From positions 124,001 to 188,000 of the forward strand of contig JBKBIP010000003.1 in assembly GCA_046297495.1 (NCBI GenBank): 64,000 nucleotides of DNA, read 5' to 3'. A program made the translations under genes and the position numbers. The DNA is from JBKBIP01 sp046297495. GTDB taxonomy: Bacteria > Planctomycetota > Planctomycetia > Gemmatales > Gemmataceae. A model generated the notes under the pieces. The model did no database searches. It saw only the letters and a program-made list of their open reading frames with translations, and was not told the DNA's origin. This document shows, in pieces, positions 1-11,574 of the stretch (the stretch's first letter is position 1; each line of letters opens with the position of its first letter).

Positions 1-1461
1 TCTTCGCAACCGGAGACGTTGGCCGTGCGCTACCTGCCGCCTCCCCCGCCCAAGGCCGCCGTCCAATTTCTTGATCCTCAGCGTGATGTCAACGTCGATA
101 CGCCTACCTACCTCGTGCGCTTTCGTGTCACGTCGGAAAGCCGATTGCGCCATGTCGAATTGCTGCGTGGCGGCGAACGGCTCCATACCGCTTCGGTGGA
201 AGACGTGACCAAGAACCAGATGGGGCATTATGAAGTGGAAGGCAGCGTGACTGTCTCCCTACAGGTGGGCGCCAACACGCTGCGTCTGGAAGCGCTCAAC
301 GATGGCGGCGCGCGCGCAACAGCGGCGACCATCAGCTACGCCCCGCCGCCGGTGCGTCTGGTGATTGATCGTTTGGAGTCGCTGGACCCGAAGGGGGGGA
401 CGTACCAACCGCGCCAGAATCCCGATGGCCGTTTCATCTTCCCCCAGGTGGCCGACGGTCGCCTCAAGCTGCATGGGCGCGTCATTTGGAGCGACGACAC
501 CGCTCGCCGTGAAGCCGCCGTCAATTGGGTGCATGTGTGGATCAATGGCTTCAAGCAGTTGCCAGCGCCGTTGCCACTGACTTCCATCGGCCAGCCAGAG
601 CGCCCCTTTGTCGTGGATATTCGCCTGAATCGACGTCATAATAACGTCATTGAAATCAACCTGCCCGAATTGAAGCTGCAAGCCGGGCCGCGCAGCCAGT
701 GCGAGGTGCTGTTGTGCGAAAACCCGGTGCAAGGACAGCGGCTGCACTTGTTCATCGTGGGAATTGGCAATAGCGATGGCGCCACGCTGACCAAACAAGC
801 TCTGAACGCCTTGCAAGCCCAACCGCTCGCCGCCAAACCCGGCGTGTACACGGCGTCTCCCACGTTCAGCGAGATCCATCTCCACGGTCCCCTGGTGGGA
901 GCAAACGCCACGACTGGCAAAATCAACAGCCATTTGATCGCCATTCAACGGGCCATCCGCCAGAACTTCACCCCCGACTCGAAAGACACCCTCAATGATG
1001 TCGTCATGCTCTATTATCAGGGACAAGAACGTATCACCCCGACGGGCCATTACTTCTTAACCAGCGAAAGCGTTTATGATCCCCAGCTGCGCTGGTCGGT
1101 GATTTCTTGTCAACGCTTGCAAAATCTCTTCGCCGATACGCCCGGCGCCAAGGTTTTGCTACTCGATGTGGTTCGGGGAACGGAGAAGCGGCTTGCCCAA
1201 GCCCCGGACCAGTTGCATCAGTGGCCCCAAAATGCTCCCGCCGCCGTGCTCCGTTACGCCTGGGAGGACCCCCAACAAATTCCTGCCAACATTCACTTGC
1301 TGGACACCTTGTCAGACTTGTTGCCCCGCAGCCCGACGCTCTCCGGCCTGGCAGTGGCTCTGCAAGGAACCGCCAGTCAAATCGCCCAGCGTTATCCCTT
1401 GGATTACTGGATCAATGTGCCCGATGTGATGAAAGGGATCGTGGTGGGGAAAGAATCGTGA
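1..1461 (+). CDS. Caspase-like (peptidase C14 fold) protein, 5'-truncated by window edge
   Basis: The frame is open to the first base of the window, so the true start lies upstream; the TTG at 19 is only the first start-like codon. The visible part opens with a proline-rich linker and two regions that look like Ig-like beta-sandwiches, separated by an APPP linker near nt 340. From about nt 740 the protein resembles a bacterial caspase-like domain: LHLFIVGIG is the first core strand, VMLYYQGQE sits where caspases have the His strand (YFSGHG), and KVLLLDVVRG sits where they have the Cys strand (LLDACRSG). Both catalytic residues are therefore replaced, His by Gln and Cys by Val. Planctomycetes often put such domains behind WD40 or kinase modules, but the upstream part is not visible. 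It is probably a non-proteolytic binding or scaffold domain. The fold call is by motif only. The gene converges on priA. Confidence 0.6.
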   Translation, partial: SSQPETLAVRYLPPPPPKAAVQFLDPQRDVNVDTPTYLVRFRVTSESRLRHVELLRGGERLHTASVEDVTKNQMGHYEVEGSVTVSLQVGANTLRLEALNDGGARATAATISYAPPPVRLVIDRLESLDPKGGTYQPRQNPDGRFIFPQVADGRLKLHGRVIWSDDTARREAAVNWVHVWINGFKQLPAPLPLTSIGQPERPFVVDIRLNRRHNNVIEINLPELKLQAGPRSQCEVLLCENPVQGQRLHLFIVGIGNSDGATLTKQALNALQAQPLAAKPGVYTASPTFSEIHLHGPLVGANATTGKINSHLIAIQRAIRQNFTPDSKDTLNDVVMLYYQGQERITPTGHYFLTSESVYDPQLRWSVISCQRLQNLFADTPGAKVLLLDVVRGTEKRLAQAPDQLHQWPQNAPAAVLRYAWEDPQQIPANIHLLDTLSDLLPRSPTLSGLAVALQGTASQIAQRYPLDYWINVPDVMKGIVVGKES

Positions 1462-1494
1462 TCAGTAATCAGCGATTCGTAATCAAAGATCCGT

Positions 1495-1519
1495 GTTTAG
1501 CGAGCAAGCCGCAGGCAAG
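1495..1519. repeat. GTTTAGCG-type intergenic repeat (family B)
   Basis: Short element beginning GTTTAGCGAGCAAGCCGCAG, between the caspase-like gene and the end of priA. The same GTTTAGCG start followed by AGCC/GGC-AGC palindromic bases recurs near 5907, 19599, 44059, 55680 and 60771. The upstream TGATCAGTAAT is also found next to the 55680 copy. Confidence 0.5.
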
Positions 1520-1528
1520 CCAATTCGC

Positions 1529-3850
<2,322 letters not shown>

Positions 3851-4178
3851 ATATGGGGATTATCCACTTTCTTTGTCATTGTACCTCTCTGCCAATGGTC
3901 GAAACAAGCTAAGCATGAACAAATTTTCAGATCAAATTCTCAGGGCATCTCCCGACTTATCCATTTATGCCAATTCCGCCAACTTGGATGTTCCCTACGT
4001 TCGCGCCGTCGCGGCCGTGGCGCATTCTTGTCAACAGCGCCAGGAGTAGCCATCTTAAAGTTCCTGCCCGAATTGCCCGAATGAGAAGGAATGCCGTTCT
4101 GCTTGATCGTCGCGCGCGAGCCGCCGATTCTCCGCGCGCGACAGGGAATCCAAAGCACAACCATCAAGGAAGGAGCCT
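3851..4178. other. Intergenic region with a GC-rich hairpin
   Basis: About 330 bp between the divergent priA and the gene at 4179, so both promoters should lie here. The priA-proximal half is AT-richer. A perfect 10-bp inverted repeat, GTCGCGCGCG at 4109-4118 and CGCGCGCGAC at 4133-4142, surrounds a 14-nt loop shortly before the ribosome site (AAGGAAGGAG) of the 4179 gene. No convincing -35/-10 pair or small gene was found. Confidence 0.4.
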
Positions 4179-4727
4179 ATGACCCAGACCAACGAAACCA
4201 CGGTTCTTAACTTGGGGTTCTTGACGATTCTCCAGGAGGCAACGGGTTTTGTGGGCGGATACTTGGTGACGAACCAATGGGGTCGGCCGCTGGAATTTCG
4301 CCTAAGCAGCGCCGTGCAGCCCAACAAAGTGCAGCAAATCCTCTACGCGAACACGCTCCAGGCTTACTTGTGTGGCGAGCTGATCGGCAAGACGATGGTG
4401 GACAAGACAAACTTGCCGGTTCGGCTCATCGTCACCGACACCGAGGCCGCGTTGCACTTGCGACATCACATCGACATTCTCGTTCTTTGGCTGGCCGCGC
4501 CCAACCAAGGGGGCCGCGCCGAGTCGTCCATCGCCGGCCTGGAAGTTCGGCCTGCCAACGAGCGCGGACCGGCCCTGTATAGTCACATCCACTTTCCCCA
4601 AGATGCGGAAGCGGCGCGTGACTTGCTCCAGCACCTCGATACCGGCCTGGACCTGGCCGAACCCTTTCAGCGCATCCGCGAGGCCATCGCCGAGGCCCGC
4701 AAGATGGGGGCCGCCAAAGCAGCGTGA
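4179..4727 (+). CDS. Conserved hypothetical protein
   Basis: A 182-residue soluble protein with no signal peptide or membrane segment. The ATG follows AAGGAAGGAG at normal spacing. The N-terminal part (LNLGFLTILQEATGFVGGYL) looks like mixed alpha/beta structure, with amphipathic helices at the C-terminus (EPFQRIREAIAEARKMG). Such proteins occur in planctomycetes, but I cannot name a family or activity. It stands alone, 93 bp before a secreted esterase on the same strand. Coding is supported by the good ribosome site and by protein-like composition. Confidence 0.7.
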   Translation: MTQTNETTVLNLGFLTILQEATGFVGGYLVTNQWGRPLEFRLSSAVQPNKVQQILYANTLQAYLCGELIGKTMVDKTNLPVRLIVTDTEAALHLRHHIDILVLWLAAPNQGGRAESSIAGLEVRPANERGPALYSHIHFPQDAEAARDLLQHLDTGLDLAEPFQRIREAIAEARKMGAAKAA

Positions 4728-4820
4728 ATTCCGCCTCCTCCTTGCCGTTTCCGAACCAGCCCGTTAAATCTGGAGAAGGTTCACCACTCACGGCTATCGC
4801 CCCAGGAGTTTGTCACCATC

Positions 4821-5891
4821 ATGCGCGCCATCTGGATTTGCTTATCTACGGTCATCATTGGGGCGACAGCGGTTCAGTCCGCCGAGCCGCCGTTTTACGC
4901 GGACAAGACGAACCTGCTGGTGTATCGGGATGAGCAGGGGAAAGAGCATGTCATCCGCACGCCGGCGGAGTGGGCCAAGCGCCGCCAACACATCTTGGCT
5001 TCCATGCAACTCGTCATGGGGCCGGTGCCGGACGCCAGCCGCAAGGTGCCGCTTGATGTCCAGGTGACTGAGGAAGTCCAAACCGACAAATTCAGTCGCC
5101 AGAAATTAACCTTCGCCGTCGAAAAAGGGGACCGCTTGCACGCCTACTTGCTCATCCCCAAGCAGCGGTCAGGGAAGTTGCCGGCGGTGCTGTGCTTGCA
5201 CCCGACGAGCCGGCCGCTGGGCAAGGGGGTCGTCGTCGGCATGGGGGAAAAGCTGGATCGGGCCTACGCCGTCCATCTGGCCGAGCGCGGCTACGTCACC
5301 CTGGCCCCCGATTACGTCAATTCCGGCGACTACCAATTCGATCCATATAGTAATGGCTATGTCAGCGCCACCATGAAAGGGATTTGGAACCACATGCGCT
5401 GCGTCGATTTGCTGCAATCGTTGCCGGAGGTCGATGGCGAACGGATCGGCGTCATCGGCCATTCCCTCGGCGGTCACAACAGTATGTTCCTGGCCGTCTT
5501 TGATGAGCGCGTCAAGTGCATCGTCTCCAATTGCGGCTTTTGCAGCTTTCCCCGCTACTACAAGGGGAACTTGAAAGGCTGGAGTCATGATGGTTACATG
5601 CCGCGCATCGGCGCGGTGTATGAGCTGAAGCCGGAGAAGATGCCCTTCGATTTCACCGAAATCGTGGCCGCGTTGGCCCCGCGTCCGTTCCTGGCCAGCG
5701 CCCCGGTCAACGATCACAATTTCGACGTGCAAGGAGTGAAAGACTGCATCGCCGCCGCCCAACCCGTGTATCAACTGCTCGGTGCCGGCGACCAACTGGC
5801 CGCCAACTACCCCGACTGCGACCACAACTTCCCCCCCGACGTCCGCCAAGTGGCCTACGAATGGTTGGACCGGTGGTTGAAGGGGAAGTGA
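4821..5891 (+). CDS. Secreted alpha/beta-hydrolase (dienelactone hydrolase/acetyl-esterase type)
   Basis: A 356-residue alpha/beta-hydrolase. Residues 1-21 are a signal peptide ending VQSAEP, so the enzyme is exported. The nucleophile elbow GHSLGG at 213-218 gives catalytic Ser215. The GYVTLAPDY strand and the DCDHNFPP segment near the C-terminus (His335) are the other core elements; the acid is probably an Asp in the 305-312 region, in APVNDHNFD. Planctomycetes carry many such esterases, usually linked to breakdown of acetylated or sulfated polysaccharides. The substrate cannot be read from the sequence. It is followed by a strong hairpin at 5907-5973. Confidence 0.8.
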   Translation: MRAIWICLSTVIIGATAVQSAEPPFYADKTNLLVYRDEQGKEHVIRTPAEWAKRRQHILASMQLVMGPVPDASRKVPLDVQVTEEVQTDKFSRQKLTFAVEKGDRLHAYLLIPKQRSGKLPAVLCLHPTSRPLGKGVVVGMGEKLDRAYAVHLAERGYVTLAPDYVNSGDYQFDPYSNGYVSATMKGIWNHMRCVDLLQSLPEVDGERIGVIGHSLGGHNSMFLAVFDERVKCIVSNCGFCSFPRYYKGNLKGWSHDGYMPRIGAVYELKPEKMPFDFTEIVAALAPRPFLASAPVNDHNFDVQGVKDCIAAAQPVYQLLGAGDQLAANYPDCDHNFPPDVRQVAYEWLDRWLKGK

Positions 5892-5906
5892 TAAGCAAAA
5901 TTCATC

Positions 5907-5973
5907 GTTTGGCGTGCGGGCCAGCGGCGAGCAACAACAGTTTAGTTGTTCGCTGCTGGCTCGCACGCTAAAC
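5907..5973. repeat. 29-bp intergenic hairpin, repeat family B
   Basis: Left arm 5907-5935 starts GTTTGGCGTGCGGGCC; right arm 5945-5973 ends GGCTCGCACGCTAAAC. Of 29 positions, 25 are Watson-Crick and the four others are G/A differences that give G-U pairs in RNA read from the minus strand or one-sided wobble from the plus strand. It lies just after the esterase stop and just before the end of the pseudogene on the other strand, where it could also stop transcription. No T-run follows it. Confidence 0.7.
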
Positions 5974-6004
5974 GGGTATTCTTGTCACTGAGCATCAATT
6001 CAGA

Positions 6005-7590
6005 CAGCGCCTTCTAAATCGGGATGTACTACAAGCGGGCTGTTTGGTCCTCGCCGCCGGAGACGACGTAGCGGCCATCGGGGGAGTAGGCGGCGGCCAG
6101 GACGGTGCCAGCGTGGCCGGTGAGACGATGGTATTCAAGTCCCTTGGCCAGGTCCCACAAACGGATGCTACCATCGTGACAAGATGACAGGGCATGGATG
6201 CCATCGGGGGCGAAGGCGACGCTGGATACCCAATCATCATGGACAAAGTTGCGGATGACTTGGCCCGTGGCGATGTCCCATTGTCTCATGCAACCATCGG
6301 CTCCACCGGTGAGCAATTGCTTGCCGTTCACCGCCACCGCCAGCGACAACACCCAGTTCGTGTGCCATTCGTAGCGGTAACGCTCGCGGCCGGTGTGAAT
6401 GTCCCACAACCGGGCCGTCTTATCATGGCTGCCGGAAACCAGATAGAAACCGGTGGACGTGAACGACAGCGCCAAAACCCAGCTCATGTGGCCAATGAGC
6501 CGCCGGATTTCCTGCCCGGAGGTGACATCCCAGAGGCGAATTTTGCCATCGTGGGGGGAACCGCTGGCCGCCAGCTTGCCATCGGGGGACAGGGCCTGGT
6601 TGTCGCCACCACTCGCCGCGTTCCTCCGGTTTCGGAATGTCCGCGATCGGCTGTTCACTGGGTTTTCTGTCCGAACTGCCAAGCTGTGCCAACACTTCCG
6701 CGAAACTCGCCGGGCGCTCATCCGGGGTTTCGCCAAGACACTGTTCCAGTAAGTCGGCCAGTGGTTCGGGGATGTCGCGCCAATGTTTGCGTAGTGGTTG
6801 TACCGTCTTGAACAGGGCGTAACAGCAGCTCTTGCACATCGCCGAGCAATTCCTGCAGGCGCTGGCCATGCCGCGTCAGCGCGTCCGCCAAGGCCGCGAA
6901 ACCAGCGACTTGCTGCTGACTCAGGTTTTCCACCAGAGTGATATTCAACCCCTGAAACAGCTCGGTATCGGTCTCGAGCTGGCGGCGGAAGAAGTAACGC
7001 ACGGCCATGACGAGCAACGACACCCCTTGCTCTGGCCGCAGCGAGATGAAATAGGCCAACGTGGCGAATCGCGCCCGGCGTAATTCCTCGGCCATCTGCT
7101 CCACTGCCCCCCACTGGGCTTCGAGCACGGCTTGCGGATCGGCATAGCGGGCGAACCCGCCGGCACGCTGGACCAAATCGTTTGGATCGAACGCATCCAG
7201 CAACACCCCCGCTTGGCGAGCCTGACGCAGCTCGCGCAGGCACACCCCCTGAAACTCCGGGCCACGGCTCGGCAAGCCAGCCAGGGGGGTGGTATCGAGA
7301 AAGGCACGCAGCTGCTCGCGGAACGCTTACTCCTCCTTGCGGGCCAGCAGCCGTTGCCAGCGCTCGCGCCAGGTATCGCCGGCCAAGGCAATCTCGAAGG
7401 CTCGCCAGGCGTGGTCATTCGCTTGATGCAATGCCAACGTCAATTTTTGACTATGATCGACAAAATGCCGATGCAGCACGCCCACGATGGTTTCGGAGGT
7501 CTGCTCGGCGACGGCGATGCCCAGACGGCCGCCAATGCTATCGATCAGCGGTTGCAGCGCCAACGCCGACAGGTTGCACATGATTCCCAT
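6005..7590 (-). pseudogene. Decayed Ser/Thr kinase-WD40 gene (multiple lesions)
   Basis: Parts of one large gene lie in order on the minus strand but cannot be read through. From the ATG at 7590 the N-terminal domain (LTLALHQANDHAWRAFEIAL) runs to an in-frame TAA at 7329-7327. The same frame continues past it with AFREQLRAFLD and remains family-like to about 6810. The frame then changes to RDIPEPLADLLEQCLGETP, which resembles the last helices of a kinase C-lobe; the rest of the kinase domain is missing, so there is a large deletion. Near 6600 the frame changes again into five WD40 repeats (LSPDGKLAASG, IRLWDV and so on). The last repeat stops at TAG (6029) after EDQTARL, where WD40 repeats have Trp. 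The intact relative probably had a helical N-terminal domain, a kinase domain and a WD40 propeller. Confidence 0.85.
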
Positions 7591-7677
7591 AGGGCGCTCT
7601 CCTTGGATCGTACTGTGGAGTCATCGCTTCGCATGCGGCGGGATGCCGCGCGAAATGATTCAGCACACCGCGTTTGT

Positions 7678-8730
7678 TCATTCGCTTTCCTGATCCCGGT
7701 TGATGACATCAATTAGCATGCGCAGCCGGCCCATGGCGCGACGGTTGAAGTGAAAGACCAGACGCGGCAGGTGCAGCAAATGGGGGTCGCTCATCTCTTC
7801 CGGTAGGGCGTCGGTTTGCTCGAACGTCCCATTGTCCAGAATGTCGGTGAACTCGGCACGGATGCGTTGCAAGGTGCCGTTTGTCAAGCGCCGCCGTAAG
7901 CGCAACACCAACTGGTTGTTGACGTAGCGCATGCTGTGATAAACTCGATAGAAGGTCAGCACTTCCGCCACTGCCTCTTTCACGTCATCCGTGACTTTGT
8001 ACAAGGCTAGGTCCGACGGCGAAATCATGCCACGCTGGAGCAACATCTCCTGGATGTAGCGGTGCCACGTTGTCCAGTAATCCCCACCCGGTTCATCCAC
8101 CATGACAATCGGCAGCATCTGGCTCTTGCCGGTTTGCACCAAGGTCAGGGCCTCGAAGCCTTCGTCCAACGTACCGAAACCGCCGGGGAACAGGGCGATG
8201 GCGTTCGATTCCTTGACGAACATCAGCTTGCGCGTGAAGAAGTATTTCATGTGAATGAGCTTGCGGTCGCCGGCAATGATCGGATTGGCGCCTTGCTCGA
8301 ACGGCAGCAGGATGTTGACGCCAATGCTCTTGTCTCGGCCTGCGCCGACGTGACCCGCTTCCATGATGCCGCTGGCCGCCCCCGTGATGACCATGTAGCC
8401 CGCCTCCGCCATCAGTCGGCCAAACGCAACCGCTTGTTGGTAAGCGGGATGGTCGGCGCCAAGCCGAGCCGAGCCGAACACCGAGATTTTGGGCAGGTGC
8501 TTGAACGCGCTGAAGACCATGAAGGCGTAACGCATTTCCTTCAAGGCCGTGTTGACCAGCTTCACATCGCTACGGGCGGTCTGATCACGGAGTAGCTTAT
8601 CCGCCGTCTCCTTGATTTGGCGAACGAACCATTCATTGCTAACTGGCTGACGTTCCTCTTCCTGATCGTCGCTGGGATCGCTGATTTTTTGAAAGACACT
8701 CTTGGGACCTTCGGGTTTGTTCCGATTCAT
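7678..8730 (-). CDS. LOG-family (TIGR00730-like) nucleotide-binding protein
   Basis: A 350-residue Rossmann-fold protein of the LOG/'lysine decarboxylase-like' family. It carries GSARLGADHPAY, VITGAASGIMEAGHVGA and the signature PGGFGTLDEGFEAL. Characterised LOG members hydrolyse nucleoside 5'-monophosphates to ribose 5-phosphate and a base; related PpnN-type enzymes cleave purine and pyrimidine nucleotides. I chose the ATG at 8730 (MNRNKPEGPK) because GGAG lies about 10 nt upstream; an in-frame ATG at 8790 would add 20 residues that look non-coding. The flanking tails are longer than in minimal LOG proteins (about 190 residues) and closer to the PpnN-like size class. It is transcribed away from the signalling block on its right. 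Confidence 0.85.
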   Translation of the reverse strand: MNRNKPEGPKSVFQKISDPSDDQEEERQPVSNEWFVRQIKETADKLLRDQTARSDVKLVNTALKEMRYAFMVFSAFKHLPKISVFGSARLGADHPAYQQAVAFGRLMAEAGYMVITGAASGIMEAGHVGAGRDKSIGVNILLPFEQGANPIIAGDRKLIHMKYFFTRKLMFVKESNAIALFPGGFGTLDEGFEALTLVQTGKSQMLPIVMVDEPGGDYWTTWHRYIQEMLLQRGMISPSDLALYKVTDDVKEAVAEVLTFYRVYHSMRYVNNQLVLRLRRRLTNGTLQRIRAEFTDILDNGTFEQTDALPEEMSDPHLLHLPRLVFHFNRRAMGRLRMLIDVINRDQESE

Positions 8731-9043
8731 GTTTGTCCGTCTCCCACTGACCAACCGATCCATGATCGAGTTATGGAAACTCACTGGCAACGAAATCCAT
8801 CATAAGCAATTTCCGCGCGGAGAGGAAAGGTCCGCTTCCAAAACCGCGACGCCGTATGATGGTAGGATAGGCGGTTGTCACGCTCTCAAGGGGAAGTGAA
8901 TCTATCCCGCCATCCCTTCGAGGCTTCGAGGTAAACAAACTGCTGGCCTATTGATTCCTCAGCCAAATCCATGTCTAATAGCCATGATTGACCATGTCGT
9001 GATTGACACTCTCAATGGTTTCCCATTGAGGGGGGAGGGTATC
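8731..9043. promoter_or_regulatory. Divergent intergenic region with hairpin abutting the ribosome site
   Basis: About 310 bp between the divergent LOG and zinc-ribbon genes. A perfect hairpin, CTCAATGG at 9011-9018 and CCATTGAG at 9023-9030 with a 4-nt loop, touches the very strong purine-rich ribosome site GGGGGAGGG (9031-9039) of the right-hand gene. It could place or mask the ribosome site. A TTGACA hexamer lies at 9003-9008, but no matching -10 box is clear. Confidence 0.45.
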
Positions 9044-9910
9044 GTGGCACGATATTGCGATGCTTGCCAGCGGTCGTATGCCGATGACCTGCCAACATGT
9101 CCGTATTGCCCTTCTCCCACCCTTCGCAATGGCGAGAGGCAGCAACCCGAAGGGCAGGCCTCGTCCGTGCCCCCGCGCCTGCGACGATCCGAAAGCTCGG
9201 ACCTTAGTGTTACCGGTGGTCCTGAGGCGGAGATCGATTTGGGAGGGCCCATCCAACAGCGCGGCAATGCCGATTCCGGAAGCGTTGATTCGGTCAACTC
9301 CTGGATTTCCCTACTGCAAACGGACCAACCCCATCCGACCGATGATCCAGAACCGCCGCTCCGAATCGGTACTCCGACGCCGCTTCCCACTGGCGATCCT
9401 TCACTCAAGTTGAATCCTCCTCCGGATGCCGGGAATGCCAACGAGCATCGCTCGTCCGCCGCCAACTCGGATGCCACCATCGATTTGGGAAGCCCGGTCT
9501 TTGGTGGAACGGAGAGCACGGGACCGCCCAGCGGCGCCTCGTTCTATTCGTGGGCGGCCCTGCTGGAATCGAAATCCGAGATCGAAGACTATTCTCCGGC
9601 GTCGAATCCGAGTACCGCGCCTAGTTCGTCCCCCGCCGCCCCTTCGGGACAGCCAGCGGTCACGCCGGCTGCCGTCCAGCGGGACGTCGCGCCGCGGCAG
9701 TCCAATCGGGTCTCGTATCGCACGGGGGGCTTGGTACTCGGAGTTCTCCTGGGAAGCGTGCTGTGCTTGGCGTTATGGTTCGCGGGAGTGGAGCCGCCCC
9801 AGACCTGGCGCGACCGAGTGCGCCAATGGCTGGGCCAAGAACCCGCGCCGGCCGTTCCCGATGATCAAGCCCCCACGGTTTCCCAACCATCGCGAAACGT
9901 GACTCCGTGA
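9044..9910 (+). CDS. Zinc-ribbon, single-pass membrane protein with repeated IDLG/SW motif
   Basis: Starting at the GTG at 9044, which has a strong GGGGGAGGG site 5 nt upstream, the protein is 288 residues (MARYCDACQRSY). An in-frame ATG at 8951 lacks such a site. The N-terminus has two CxxC pairs (CDAC, CPYC), a zinc ribbon. A long low-complexity Pro/Ser region follows and contains two copies of a short motif: EIDLGGP with NSWISLLQ, and TIDLGSP with YSWAALLE. A membrane helix (LVLGVLLGSVLCLALWF) lies near residues 226-246, and a short acidic tail should lie outside the cytoplasm. The stop overlaps a GTG of the following kinase (GTGA at 9907-9910). No enzymatic role is visible; adaptor or kinase substrate is a guess from position. 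Confidence 0.7.
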   Translation: MARYCDACQRSYADDLPTCPYCPSPTLRNGERQQPEGQASSVPPRLRRSESSDLSVTGGPEAEIDLGGPIQQRGNADSGSVDSVNSWISLLQTDQPHPTDDPEPPLRIGTPTPLPTGDPSLKLNPPPDAGNANEHRSSAANSDATIDLGSPVFGGTESTGPPSGASFYSWAALLESKSEIEDYSPASNPSTAPSSSPAAPSGQPAVTPAAVQRDVAPRQSNRVSYRTGGLVLGVLLGSVLCLALWFAGVEPPQTWRDRVRQWLGQEPAPAVPDDQAPTVSQPSRNVTP

Positions 9911-10002
9911 AGTTGCGCGAGATCGTTTCCACTAGTCGTAGAATGTCGCCTGTTTGGCATCCAGGAATGAGCTTCTTTTCCCGTCTCATGGAGAATACGG
10001 CG

Positions 10003-11454
10003 ATGTTACCGCACAATAACCCGTCAGCCATCGACACCCTCGGCAATTATGATTTGCTGGAGATCATCGGCGAAGGCAGCATGGGCATCGTCTATAAAGC
10101 GCGGCACTGGCAGACGCAGGAGATTTTCGCCGTCAAAGTCATGCCGGCCCACATCGCCAAGAATCCGGTGCTGTTGAGGCGCTTTGAGCAAGAGTTTCAC
10201 GTCGCCAGTAAGCTGGATCATCCCAACGTGGTGCGCGTGCTAGATTATTCGGGCCAAGGAAAGACCCCCTACTTGGTCATGGAATACGTGCAGGGGCAAT
10301 CGTTGGGGGACAAGATTCAGCGGGAAGGCCCTATCCCCGAAGACGAGGCCTTGCGCATCATCATCCAGGCGGCGCACGGCCTGCACCGCGCCCACCGCCA
10401 AGGGCTGCTGCACCGTGACATCAAACCGGACAACATTCTCATTACTCCTGAAGGCAACACCAAGATCACCGATTTGGGTTTGGCGAAGGACAGCGACGGC
10501 GACTATGATCTGACACGCACTGGGCGCGGCTTGGGAACGCCCAATTTCATGGCGCCAGAGCAATTTCGTAATGCCAAGCATGTGGATGCGCGGAGCGACA
10601 TTTATTCGCTCGGCGCCACCTTATACATGATGGTGACGGGCAAAGTTCCATTTGGCGCCGGTGATCCGGTGCAGATCATGCTCCGCAAGCTGCGTAACGA
10701 ATTACCCAATCCACGCGAGTTGGTTCCCAGTCTGTCCGAGCGCACCGATTGGACTATCCGCCGCGCCATGAGCGCCGATCCCTCGAAACGGCCGGCCACC
10801 TGCCGGGAGTTCGCAGAGGATTTGCTCGGCAAAAGTACCCGCGCCAGCTCCAACCCCGATATTGACGTTGATGATACCGATATCTGGCATGTCGTCTTCG
10901 CGGACGTGGCCGGACAGATTCGCACCGCCAGCGGCGGCACGCGGACCCTCCGTCGCTCCATCCGCGAAGGGCGTTTGGGGGATGCCGCCACCATCCGCGC
11001 CAGCCGCAACAAGGTTGGCCCCTTCGAGTTGTTGAGCAGCTATCCCGAATTCCGCGACCTGGTGGTCGGGCCGGCGCCGGGGTTGCCCTTGTCCGAGATG
11101 AGCATGGTCAATCTGCGCCAACTGGCCCAAGCTGGCGCCGCGGGTGGTCCCACTCTGAACGCGGGCGCCCCCGGTGAGGCGGACGACGACGATCTCGCGG
11201 AACGGCGCTGGAACACGGCGGCGCCATTCCAGCAACCGGCCCCGCCCGCCGCTTCGCTTCCCGCTGGCCCCAGCACGAACCCATCATCGAATGGCAGCGT
11301 TCCCCATTTTCAGATCGCTGCGGATACCACCTCTCCCTCGGCTTCCCAAGGGGTCCTGGAAACCTTAAAAACCATCATGCTCGTCGTCCTTACGGTGTTG
11401 GCGACACTCATTGCCAGTCGTTACCTACTTCCCTTCCTGTTGGACGGCCAATAG
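10003..11454 (+). CDS. Membrane-anchored Ser/Thr protein kinase
   Basis: A 483-residue Hanks-type kinase (PknB-like). The kinase domain covers about 15-280: Gly loop GEGSMG at 23-28, Lys45 in FAVKV, catalytic loop HRDIKPDN from 137, DLG at 157-159 in place of DFG (usual in planctomycetes), and an APEQ box. The activation segment is complete, so activity is likely. A Pro/Ala-rich linker follows, then a C-terminal membrane helix (TIMLVVLTVLATLIASRYLL) with almost no external domain. The ATG at 10003 has GGAG about 9 nt upstream. A GTG at 9907 overlapping the previous stop is also in frame and would add 32 residues through translational coupling. Confidence 0.9.
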   Translation: MLPHNNPSAIDTLGNYDLLEIIGEGSMGIVYKARHWQTQEIFAVKVMPAHIAKNPVLLRRFEQEFHVASKLDHPNVVRVLDYSGQGKTPYLVMEYVQGQSLGDKIQREGPIPEDEALRIIIQAAHGLHRAHRQGLLHRDIKPDNILITPEGNTKITDLGLAKDSDGDYDLTRTGRGLGTPNFMAPEQFRNAKHVDARSDIYSLGATLYMMVTGKVPFGAGDPVQIMLRKLRNELPNPRELVPSLSERTDWTIRRAMSADPSKRPATCREFAEDLLGKSTRASSNPDIDVDDTDIWHVVFADVAGQIRTASGGTRTLRRSIREGRLGDAATIRASRNKVGPFELLSSYPEFRDLVVGPAPGLPLSEMSMVNLRQLAQAGAAGGPTLNAGAPGEADDDDLAERRWNTAAPFQQPAPPAASLPAGPSTNPSSNGSVPHFQIAADTTSPSASQGVLETLKTIMLVVLTVLATLIASRYLLPFLLDGQ

Positions 11455-11574
11455 CAATACGTGGACGCTTGGATTGGCAAAATGGGGGGCGGTTGCCCCC
11501 AACACCTTTGCCTCGGTGGGCGAAGGCTGGAGAAGATTTCTCGAACGGCCGTTGAGGTAGGCAACGAAGCAATC

